Positions 59,152 through 64,000 of a stretch of 64,000 nucleotides of DNA are shown one piece after another. Source of the stretch: a virus; IMG/VR virus record IMGVR_UViG_3300043419_000898, positions 1-64,000 of that record. One strand, written 5' to 3'. Position 1 is the first letter of the stretch; each line of letters opens with the position of its first letter. The notes under the pieces were generated by a model, which was not told the origin of the DNA, did no database searches, and was given only the letters and a program-made list of their open reading frames with translations. A program made the position numbers and the translations under genes.

Positions 59152-59330
59152 CAGCCACAGAGGCTTATGACTGGGTTATATCTGGCGGCAAAGTTAGACA
59201 TGCTACTTGGTCTATGGACACATACGCTTTCCTACATCATGGAGTAGTCAGTTATACGGATGGAACGTATCTGACAACTTGTCCGCCGTTTGAATTCTTT
59301 TCAAATAACTGGCAGATATATACAAAGTAG
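59148..59330 (+). CDS. Tad2/DUF2829-like protein 14
   Basis: 60 residues, the shortest. MTATEAYDWVISGGKVRHAT, then W, and FEFFSNNWQIYTK at the end. ATGA coupling to the gene before. Confidence 0.6.
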   Translation: MTATEAYDWVISGGKVRHATWSMDTYAFLHHGVVSYTDGTYLTTCPPFEFFSNNWQIYTK

Positions 59331-59350
59331 GATACACTTATCATGAACGT

Positions 59351-59368
59351 AGATGCCTTATAGCATCT
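59351..59368 (+). repeat. Leader hairpin 4 (AGAT...ATCT family)
   Basis: AGATGC, loop CTTATA, GCATCT, then TTAGGAAAG. First of two hairpins in one leader. Confidence 0.62.
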
Positions 59369-59388
59369 TTAGGAAAGTAAGGGAAGAT

Positions 59389-59406
59389 AGATATCCAAGG
59401 ATATCT
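59389..59406 (+). repeat. Leader hairpin 5 (AGAT...ATCT family)
   Basis: AGATATC, loop CAAG, GATATCT, then TTGAAGGG before ATG at 59423. Same loop as hairpin 3 but another stem sequence. Confidence 0.62.
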
Positions 59407-59422
59407 TTGAAGGGAAAACAAC

Positions 59423-59800
59423 ATGGACTTTGTAACGATTATCGGTTTGACGTTTGGGCATTGGTTTGCTGACTTTGTGTTGCAGACACGTAAGATTGCA
59501 GAAACCAAGTCAAAGAGTTTTCGGTCGCTGTTTACTCACGTAGCCTTGTATACAGCCGCACTTGCTTGTGTGATGGTGCCTATCCTTATCCGACAGTATG
59601 ACTGGAGGTTGATTGTGTCTTTCATCCTTCTCAATGGTTTCTGCCATCTGGTCACTGACTTTGGAACATCTAAGATGTCAGCCGCCGCATACAAGGACGA
59701 AGACAAGAGCCAGTTCTGGCAAATCATCGGCTTTGACCAGTCTATCCACTGGAGTCACTTACTGATTACTTACTTTGGCTTCTTCGTATGGGGTAACTAG
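59423..59800 (+). CDS. DUF3307-like membrane protein
   Basis: 125 residues. GHWFADFVLQTRKIAETKS near the start and DFGTSKM, FDQSIHWSHLLI later match the DUF3307 pattern of a membrane protein with a His/Asp-rich face. Segments at about 35-55, 60-78 and 105-122 are hydrophobic. Family function not known. Its leader has two hairpins of the recurring type. Confidence 0.75.
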   Translation: MDFVTIIGLTFGHWFADFVLQTRKIAETKSKSFRSLFTHVALYTAALACVMVPILIRQYDWRLIVSFILLNGFCHLVTDFGTSKMSAAAYKDEDKSQFWQIIGFDQSIHWSHLLITYFGFFVWGN

Positions 59801-59801
59801 T

Positions 59802-60263
59802 ATGTGGGATAACAGTAAGCGAGTGAAACCATCCTATGAAGAGATATACCAACGAACAACAAAAGACGTTCTTGACTTAGTAGTCTCTCTTAGAGAGAAG
59901 CGTTACTCGTTTGACCGGATAGCCGGATACCTACATGAGAATGGTTATCAATCACCTCATGCTAAGTGGAATCCACATACGCTTAGTCGGCTGATGAAGA
60001 TTCACGGGTTAGAGGAAAAGCAACTTTACAAGGTGCCAGACTACCGGCATATCAATGAGATACTTGAACTAAAAGAGTCGGGTATGTCTTTTAGGGATAT
60101 TGTTTCCCATCTAAACAATACCGGCAAGCGTAGACCGAGTGGTTTACCGTTTTGTGTCCATAGGCTTAGGGTTTACATACGGCAGTATCACATACTGAAA
60201 GAAAGGTATGGGGCTGAGATGGACAAGTACACCGTAGCGAGAGAGGAAGAAGATGACATTTGA
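59802..60263 (+). CDS. Tandem recombinase-type HTH protein
   Basis: 153 residues from MWDNSKRVKPSYEEIYQR, starting directly after the gene before. Two related units follow: LREKRYSFDRIAGYLHENGY and LKESGMSFRDIVSHLNNTGK, each with a P-x-x-x-W/L-x-x-x-x-L part after. This is the plan of the DNA-binding recombinase domain of large serine recombinases, but no catalytic serine domain is present. Probably a DNA-binding regulator. Confidence 0.65.
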   Translation: MWDNSKRVKPSYEEIYQRTTKDVLDLVVSLREKRYSFDRIAGYLHENGYQSPHAKWNPHTLSRLMKIHGLEEKQLYKVPDYRHINEILELKESGMSFRDIVSHLNNTGKRRPSGLPFCVHRLRVYIRQYHILKERYGAEMDKYTVAREEEDDI

Positions 60264-60504
60264 AGAAGCAGTCAAAGCCATGGATAACGGGGCTTTTGTT
60301 CGAAGGGCTGGTTGGTCTAAGAACATCAAGTTGTATGCCGCGTATCCAGCAGAAGAAGATGCTGAGCCGATAAACAATAAGCGGCATATCTTTGCACAGA
60401 TTGACTCATACGAGCCAGAGTATGCCATATTTCGGTTATCCGATATCTATGGCGATGACTGGTACGTAGTAAACGACGACAACACTACAGACGACGAGTT
60501 ATAG
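60253..60504 (+). CDS. Tad2/DUF2829-like protein 15
   Basis: 83 residues and the closest match to the family consensus: MTFEEAVKAMDNGAFVRRAG, then W, a middle with NIKLYAAYP and the end DIYGDDWYVVND. Both the N-terminal helix with basic R-R-x-x-W and the D-D-W end are in place. Overlaps the HTH gene by 11 nt. Confidence 0.78.
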   Translation: MTFEEAVKAMDNGAFVRRAGWSKNIKLYAAYPAEEDAEPINNKRHIFAQIDSYEPEYAIFRLSDIYGDDWYVVNDDNTTDDEL

Positions 60505-60512
60505 GAGACAAC

Positions 60513-60803
60513 ATGAAAAAGACGTGGGAAGAGAAGTTCGATGCGGCTTGTCAGTATAGTTACAATGACTTAATCATTGATGGTCAATGTACATATCCAG
60601 AGGCACTTATCAACGGATATAGAGCCATCATTGAAATGGTCACGACTGAGAAAGCTTGCAGTTTCTCGTACAACTGTGGCGGTTGGCATATCTTCTACAC
60701 AAGGAAAAAGAAGAAGTTTTCTCCTAAGGAAGAGTTCTTGCTGGAAGTTATCAAGAGTGCCAAACATGGTTACTCTAGTTACGACACGGAGGATTATAGA
60801 TGA
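60513..60803 (+). CDS. Unknown small protein
   Basis: 96 residues, MKKTWEEKFDAACQYSYNDL at the start, with a Lys-rich loop (YTRKKKKFSPKEE) in the middle. RBS TAGGAGAC. Not recognised. Confidence 0.65.
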   Translation: MKKTWEEKFDAACQYSYNDLIIDGQCTYPEALINGYRAIIEMVTTEKACSFSYNCGGWHIFYTRKKKKFSPKEEFLLEVIKSAKHGYSSYDTEDYR

Positions 60804-61000
60804 CGTTTGGTCAGATTTACGGGTTAGTCAAAAAGGGACGCTGGTTTGGTCGTAGTAGCCAACCAAAGAGTCGGACATGCATGGTAGCGGATACATTCCT
60901 TATCCACGACTTGTCGGAAGATGGAAGCATCATCAAGTGGAATGTTCTTTCACTAACAACAGAAGACATGATGGCTGATGACTGGGAAGTCTACAGTTAA
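60800..61000 (+). CDS. Tad2/DUF2829-like protein 16
   Basis: 66 residues. MTFGQIYGLVKKGRWFGRSS at the start and LTTEDMMADDWEVYS at the end, a full match to the terminal motif. ATGA coupling to the gene before. Confidence 0.7.
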   Translation: MTFGQIYGLVKKGRWFGRSSQPKSRTCMVADTFLIHDLSEDGSIIKWNVLSLTTEDMMADDWEVYS

Positions 61001-61241
61001 CGATAATCAGTTCAAGAGACACATAACGCTTCTCTGTAAACGGCTTGATAAGGGCTACACCATAGAGTGTGCTTACGTGAAGTCACGTACAGCCAACATG
61101 GCTGCTAACGGTCGTAACAGAGAGGCGTTACGCTTGCATATCAAGTACTGCGAGAAGCGTGGTCTTGACTGGGAGAAGTACTGGAAAGGTGACCCGTACT
61201 TTACCAAGAGCATTAGTATCCGTGACTATGGTAGTTTGTAA
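60978..61241 (+). CDS. Unknown basic protein
   Basis: 87 residues; ATG at 60978 lies inside the end of the previous gene. Basic (KRHITLLCKRLDKG, NGRNREALRLHIKYCEKRG) with a end WEKYWKGDPYFTKS. May bind nucleic acid. Not recognised. Confidence 0.58.
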   Translation: MTGKSTVNDNQFKRHITLLCKRLDKGYTIECAYVKSRTANMAANGRNREALRLHIKYCEKRGLDWEKYWKGDPYFTKSISIRDYGSL

Positions 61242-61274
61242 TGTTTACATTGTAATGAGTGTAGTCACCAGAAC

Positions 61275-61291
61275 AGATGCTTGTCGCATCT
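61275..61291 (+). repeat. Leader hairpin 6 (AGAT...ATCT family)
   Basis: AGATGC, loop TTGTC, GCATCT, then TTGGG. Lies 30 nt before ATG at 61321. Confidence 0.6.
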
Positions 61292-61320
61292 TTGGGATTT
61301 ATGATAATGGGAGTTAGTGA

Positions 61321-61713
61321 ATGTTTGAAAGCGTGAGTGAACATCCGTCTAATTGGCAAGCAGTTGGGTCATACGAAGAAGTGGTAGCGGGTATCAAGAA
61401 TGTAGTCGGCGATGTGGAGAACATTGGCGTATTCGCTGAGATATATCCATGCATCTTTGAGATGGCTGATAAAGATGTCGTAGATGGCTGGTGTTCCATT
61501 GATAAGGTGGCGTTTGCCGCCGCTATAGGCTTCTATACGGCTACTGCTGTTCAGTCGCTATACAAGACGGTATCGCATCGGATGATATCGGCGATAACGG
61601 TAGCACCGGTCATCGACTTGATGCAAGCCGGACTATTACGAGTAGAGGCTGATGCCGTTTACCTACGGCATGTAGATGGCATTGAGTTGATACCGGAATC
61701 TCCTTATGAATGA
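61321..61713 (+). CDS. Unknown protein
   Basis: 130 residues. Starts MFESVSEHPSNWQAVGSYEE, hydrophobic helices in the middle (AFAAAIGFYTATAVQSLY), ends ELIPESPYE. No family seen. Follows hairpin 6 and GGGAG as RBS. Confidence 0.66.
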   Translation: MFESVSEHPSNWQAVGSYEEVVAGIKNVVGDVENIGVFAEIYPCIFEMADKDVVDGWCSIDKVAFAAAIGFYTATAVQSLYKTVSHRMISAITVAPVIDLMQAGLLRVEADAVYLRHVDGIELIPESPYE

Positions 61714-62140
61714 TAGGGAAGATTATTCACAGTACACAAAAGGTCTGAAGTCTTACAAGACTCACGGACGGATACAGTTACCACCACACGATGACTCGTT
61801 ACTGCGTGACTACTGTGCGAAGAAGAGGCTTCTAAACGGCTGGACATACGCTTACGTCGGTAGGCAAGTATTGCAACGTAACGGTAAGCCATACTCACGG
61901 ATGAACATCTATAACTGGGTCACTGGTCGGATTAAGTTTGGACCAACGTACTCCTACAAGATGGCAGAAGCATTTCGTGTGCATCCTATATACGCCGCGT
62001 TTCTCATGAAGCGGTTTCCAGACTACGAGTTAATCGATGAGTATCCGGAAGAGGCGGAAGTAGTTCACTTCATGCTAGATGCTATGAGACGGTTTGGTTT
62101 CAAGGTAGATAAAGGGGATAAGAAGTATGAGATTATCTGA
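61706..62140 (+). CDS. Possible HTH DNA-binding protein
   Basis: 144 residues, basic. TYAYVGRQVLQRNGKPYSRM and NIYNWVTGRIKFGP read like a helix-turn-helix with a long turn, as in Cro/CI-type proteins that use a host-like context; the end is helical and charged. It overlaps the unknown gene by 8 nt and the XRE gene by 14 nt. Confidence 0.55.
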   Translation: MNDREDYSQYTKGLKSYKTHGRIQLPPHDDSLLRDYCAKKRLLNGWTYAYVGRQVLQRNGKPYSRMNIYNWVTGRIKFGPTYSYKMAEAFRVHPIYAAFLMKRFPDYELIDEYPEEAEVVHFMLDAMRRFGFKVDKGDKKYEII

Positions 62141-62420
62141 TTTCATAAGGCGGCGACGCAAAGAACTAAACATGACGCAGAAGCAACTAGCCAAGGAAGT
62201 AGGACAGAATCCCGGCTGGATATGCATGTTAGAGTCTGGTCTAAGGATGCCGGGAGCAGTCACTATGCCCATACTTTCCGCTGCCTTAGAGGTGCCAGAG
62301 GCTATGCTATCGATTATGTCTGGTCATTCACCGGTTACCGACTTCAAGGACGACCTAACCATCGAGCAGCTTGAGGCAGCAGTGAAAGAGTTTGTTGCTA
62401 AAGTGGGTGCTGATATTTAG
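62127..62420 (+). CDS. XRE-family HTH regulator
   Basis: 97 residues. RRRRKELNMTQKQLAKEVGQ and NPGWICMLESGLRMPG are the helix-turn-helix of the Cro/CI (XRE) family; a short C-terminal helix follows. No cleavage or oligomer domain like CI, so it is more like a Cro-type repressor. Last gene of the (+) region. Confidence 0.85.
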   Translation: MRLSDFIRRRRKELNMTQKQLAKEVGQNPGWICMLESGLRMPGAVTMPILSAALEVPEAMLSIMSGHSPVTDFKDDLTIEQLEAAVKEFVAKVGADI

Positions 62421-62507
62421 CAGGACTGGACTGCCATCGTCATGTCGTTTGCTGGTAAAGCCACGACTCATCAGTCCTGTGGTGGTTCTGGTTGTTTGAT
62501 TAATCAA
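62421..62507 (+). other. Structured noncoding element after the XRE gene
   Basis: CAGGACTG (62421-62428) pairs with CAGTCCTG (62472-62479), and inside it GTCGT pairs with ACGAC. A perfect 12-bp palindrome, TTGATTAATCAA, follows at 62496-62507. There is no T-tract for the plus strand. Could be a 3' mRNA structure and a regulator site. Confidence 0.5.
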
Positions 62508-62519
62508 CAAAGTATAGGC

Positions 62520-62549
62520 AAAAGAAAAGCCGGTATTTCTACCGGCTTG
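62520..62549 (-). terminator. Terminator of cassette A
   Basis: AAGCCGGTA (minus strand, 62541-62549) and TACCGGCTT (62528-62536), then CTTTTCTTTTGC. Core is like that of cassette B. Confidence 0.82.
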
Positions 62550-62573
62550 ATGCCTACGATGGAATGGTGCTGA

Positions 62574-62906
62574 CTAGTCAGCGTATATACGCTGACCTTT
62601 TAGCGTATACAAAACGCTATTTCCTAGCGTGATGTAGGCATTGAATTCATAGCACATATTAGAGCCTTGCACGTGCACAGAGTCGATGCCATGCATCAAG
62701 GCTTCGGATGCAAGAGCGAAACCGAATTCGGTTTCAGTTTGAAACCACTTGATTTCGTTACCGTCACGGCTTCCACCAAAGTACTTGATGGTATTGGCTT
62801 CGTTTACGATGGAAGTAGGATTATCTTTGTAATCCATTGTTTCAGCACGTACGATGCCATCGGCATATCCGGCTTTTGCGATAAGTGTAAGAAGAAGTGA
62901 TTTCAT
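62574..62906 (-). CDS. Cassette A small protein
   Basis: 110 residues, MKSLLLTLIAKAGYADGIVR at the start (perhaps a weak signal or membrane helix), then a beta-rich part with ETEFGFALASEALMHGIDSV and LYTLKGQRIYAD. Not recognised. Follows the 39-residue membrane protein with AGAGGGAACC before the ATG, like in cassette B. Both share L-x-x-x-x-E-F-G-(F/L) parts, so they may be distant relatives. Confidence 0.68.
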   Translation of the reverse strand: MKSLLLTLIAKAGYADGIVRAETMDYKDNPTSIVNEANTIKYFGGSRDGNEIKWFQTETEFGFALASEALMHGIDSVHVQGSNMCYEFNAYITLGNSVLYTLKGQRIYAD

Positions 62907-62928
62907 TTTGGTAGGTTCCCTCTTGTGA

Positions 62929-63048
62929 TTACTTGACTAGATTGCCAAGTGTAACGATAACAGCGACGATGATAGAGAAGGACAAAAGTCCACCGATGAT
63001 AAGAGCAAGGTTGATTGCTTCGGCTTTTGTTGTTTGTGGAAGTTCCAT
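62929..63048 (-). CDS. Cassette A small membrane protein (39 aa)
   Basis: MELPQTTKAEAINLALIIGG at the start and VAVIVTLGNLVK at the end: a polar N-terminus and one membrane span of about 24 residues. Near twin of the 38-residue protein at 63762-63878 (both have TTKAE-x-INLAL and TLGNLVK). Start agrees with a leaderless promoter. Confidence 0.75.
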   Translation of the reverse strand: MELPQTTKAEAINLALIIGGLLSFSIIVAVIVTLGNLVK

Positions 63049-63054
63049 GCCTCA

Positions 63055-63083
63055 ATACTACAGCAGATTGTATACGTATGCAA
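63055..63083 (-). promoter_or_regulatory. Leaderless promoter of cassette A
   Basis: Minus strand: TTGCAT (63078-63083), 17 nt, TAGTAT (63055-63060), then 6 nt to ATG at 63048. Confidence 0.68.
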
Positions 63084-63302
63084 GACATTTTCCAGATATA
63101 TTTTCCTATCCTAAATGCCTTATTTGCATCAGTTTGCCTACCATGCATAGCATTTATGAAATGCCTCTGTAGGCTCAAATTTGGCGATTCTACGGACTTT
63201 GTATACGTTATGGCATAACTTATCGATTTGACGTCAAAACGGCTCTATTTAGGCAAATCTAAGAGTCCGCCCAATGCAGGCTTTGAAGTAGCGTTACTGA
63301 CA

Positions 63303-63438
63303 GTCACCATTCATGGTGACGTATAGTCACATCGGACTTTACAGGAGTTAGTTGCGTAGTCAACAATTGATAAATCAACTACTTGTGGCAACTACTCAAA
63401 TAACCTGCCGTAGCTGCTAGGTGTGACTATTAGTCACA
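63303..63438. repeat. Cluster of inverted repeats between the two cassettes
   Basis: No gene is seen in 63084-63453. GTCACC/GGTGAC (63303-63308, 63315-63320) and GTGAC/GTCAC (63316-63320, 63326-63330) share bases and so exclude each other. A nested stem follows: TAGTTGC/GCAACTA (63349-63355, 63388-63394) around GTAGT/ACTAC (63356-63360, 63378-63382). TGTGACT/AGTCACA lies at 63422-63438. The recurring GTGAC/GTCAC unit suggests operators, an origin or a structured RNA. Confidence 0.6.
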
Positions 63439-63449
63439 TGCCAGTGATA

Positions 63450-63480
63450 AACAAAAGCCGGATGATTTCTCATCCGGCTT
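63450..63480 (-). terminator. Terminator of cassette B
   Basis: Minus strand AAGCCGGATGA (63470-63480) with TCATCCGGCTT (63455-63465), loop of four, then TTTTGTTT. Confidence 0.85.
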
Positions 63481-63498
63481 GATGCAACCGTGGTAGGT

Positions 63499-63738
63499 TT
63501 ACTCGGTTATGTAATCCGAGTAATTCCAAACCTTGACTTTGTAGGTTTGACCCTTGAAGTTTGTCAATTGCCAAACCTCATTGAGTCCCCAAACCTTGAT
63601 AAGTTTCGCACTTATCAATTCTGGATGCATGATATCCAAGCCGAATTCACGGCTGTAGAAAATCTCGATACGAGCCTTATTAAGGCTTGCCTCACGGGTG
63701 AGGCTTTCAGCGAGTGCGATTTCTTGTGTCTTAGTCAT
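63499..63738 (-). CDS. Cassette B small protein
   Basis: 79 residues, MTKTQEIALAESLTREASLN at the start, then beta-rich with YSREFGLDIMHPELISAK and YKVKVWNYSDYITE. Same place in its cassette as the 110-residue protein of cassette A. AGGGAACC lies before the ATG. Not recognised. Confidence 0.68.
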   Translation of the reverse strand: MTKTQEIALAESLTREASLNKARIEIFYSREFGLDIMHPELISAKLIKVWGLNEVWQLTNFKGQTYKVKVWNYSDYITE

Positions 63739-63761
63739 TTTTGGTTCCCTATACTTTCCGA

Positions 63762-63878
63762 TTACTTTACGAGATTTCCAAGCGTTATCAGAACGCCTAC
63801 GATGATTGCAAAGGATGTAAATCCGCCGACGATGAGTGCAAGGTTGATTACTTCAGCCTTAGTGGTTTGAGGTTGCAT
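63762..63878 (-). CDS. Cassette B small membrane protein (38 aa)
   Basis: MQPQTTKAEVINLALIVGG at the start and VLITLGNLVK at the end; one membrane span. Paralog of the 39-residue protein at 62929-63048. Leaderless start. Confidence 0.75.
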   Translation of the reverse strand: MQPQTTKAEVINLALIVGGFTSFAIIVGVLITLGNLVK

Positions 63879-63884
63879 GTAAAG

Positions 63885-63914
63885 ATACTACAGCCAAGCG
63901 TTAGAGAATGTCAA
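63885..63914 (-). promoter_or_regulatory. Leaderless promoter of cassette B
   Basis: Minus strand: TTGACA (63909-63914), 18 nt, TAGTAT (63885-63890), then 6 nt to ATG at 63878. Confidence 0.72.
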
Positions 63915-63921
63915 TAGGGTA

Positions 63922-63966
63922 TTTGCATATTCAACAAAAATAGTTTTGCATATCCTAAAAATAGTT
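63922..63966. repeat. Imperfect direct repeat upstream of cassette B promoter
   Basis: Two copies of about 22 bp follow each other: each begins TTTGCATAT and ends AAAAATAGTT. They lie just upstream of the promoter at 63885-63914, as operator or activator sites would. TATTTGCAT is also found upstream of cassette A (63119-63128 area). Confidence 0.55.
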
Positions 63967-64000
63967 TGAAGGTATACAAATGCCATCATTTCCGCCTATA

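Noticed and set aside
59802-60263. Integrase or large serine recombinase
   Set aside because: No catalytic domain; only the DNA-binding type units are present, so no lysogeny module is claimed.
52587-61000. Array as a CRISPR locus or simple tandem repeat
   Set aside because: There are no regular short repeats and spacers; similarity is at protein level only.

Overview
The window is one long stretch of a tailed double-stranded DNA phage genome (or prophage-like contig) with siphovirus-type morphogenesis genes: HK97-fold capsid, HK97-type portal, gp10-like tail-completion protein, tail tube, frameshifted tail chaperones and a 766-residue tape measure. Genes are packed, mostly with 1-4 nt ATGA or TAATG overlaps, and base composition is moderate (mid-40s % G+C by eye). 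No integrase, insertion sequence or CRISPR was seen. The host cannot be read directly. Repeated promoters that place the start site on the A of ATG (leaderless mRNAs), ThyX and the general gene style fit an actinobacterial, possibly aquatic, host, but that is inference.

Layout. 1-1777 (+): end of an unknown gene and a C5-cytosine methyltransferase. 1763-4847 (-): a 979-residue appendage protein with an Asp-box motif and a small membrane protein. 4960-7768 (+): nucleotide and regulatory genes (Gp157/Gam-like, dUTPase, ParB-DUF4417 fusion, DUF3310). 7728-39846 (-): the virion region, transcribed right to left: portal, MuF-like, protease with zinc ribbons, capsid, decoration, connector, head closure, three holin-like membrane proteins, seven paralogous beta-helix spike-like proteins with small satellite genes, gp10-like, tail terminator, three tail-tube paralogs, G/GT chaperones, tape measure, tail hub-like protein and CHAP-type lysin. 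39899-43816 (+): small genes, a second ParB-like protein, terminase small and large subunits.

43813-47158 (-): SNase-type nuclease, ThyX, VRR-NUC nuclease, AT-hook protein and a Rad52/Erf-like annealing protein. A 317-bp palindrome-rich divergent control region (47159-47475) separates these from the (+) genes for SSB, a beta-solenoid-like protein and an MT-A70 adenine methyltransferase. 50215-51839 (-) holds a YqaJ-type exonuclease and small genes. SSB, annealing protein and exonuclease together look like a recombination/replication module.

52020-62420 (+) is the accessory region and the most striking part. About 17 small genes appear to be diverged members of one family resembling DUF2829/Tad2, the anti-Thoeris nucleotide-sponge fold: N-terminal (M)T-x-x-E-A-L, then G-x-x-V-x-R-x-x-W, and a C-terminal acidic stretch ending DWEV. 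They are interleaved with unknown small proteins, a CAU tRNA, a DUF3307 membrane protein and HTH proteins. Short covarying hairpins (AGAT-n / n-ATCTTT followed by a purine-rich Shine-Dalgarno-like stretch) recur upstream of genes here. 62574-63878 (-) holds two twin cassettes, each with a leaderless 38-39-residue membrane protein, one small protein and a similar terminator, separated by noncoding DNA rich in inverted repeats.

The strongest candidates for something undescribed are the Tad2-like array with its hairpin leaders, the seven-spike array inserted between head-closure and tail-completion genes, and an isolated promoter-terminator unit at 32823-32907 that would make an RNA of about 50 nt.
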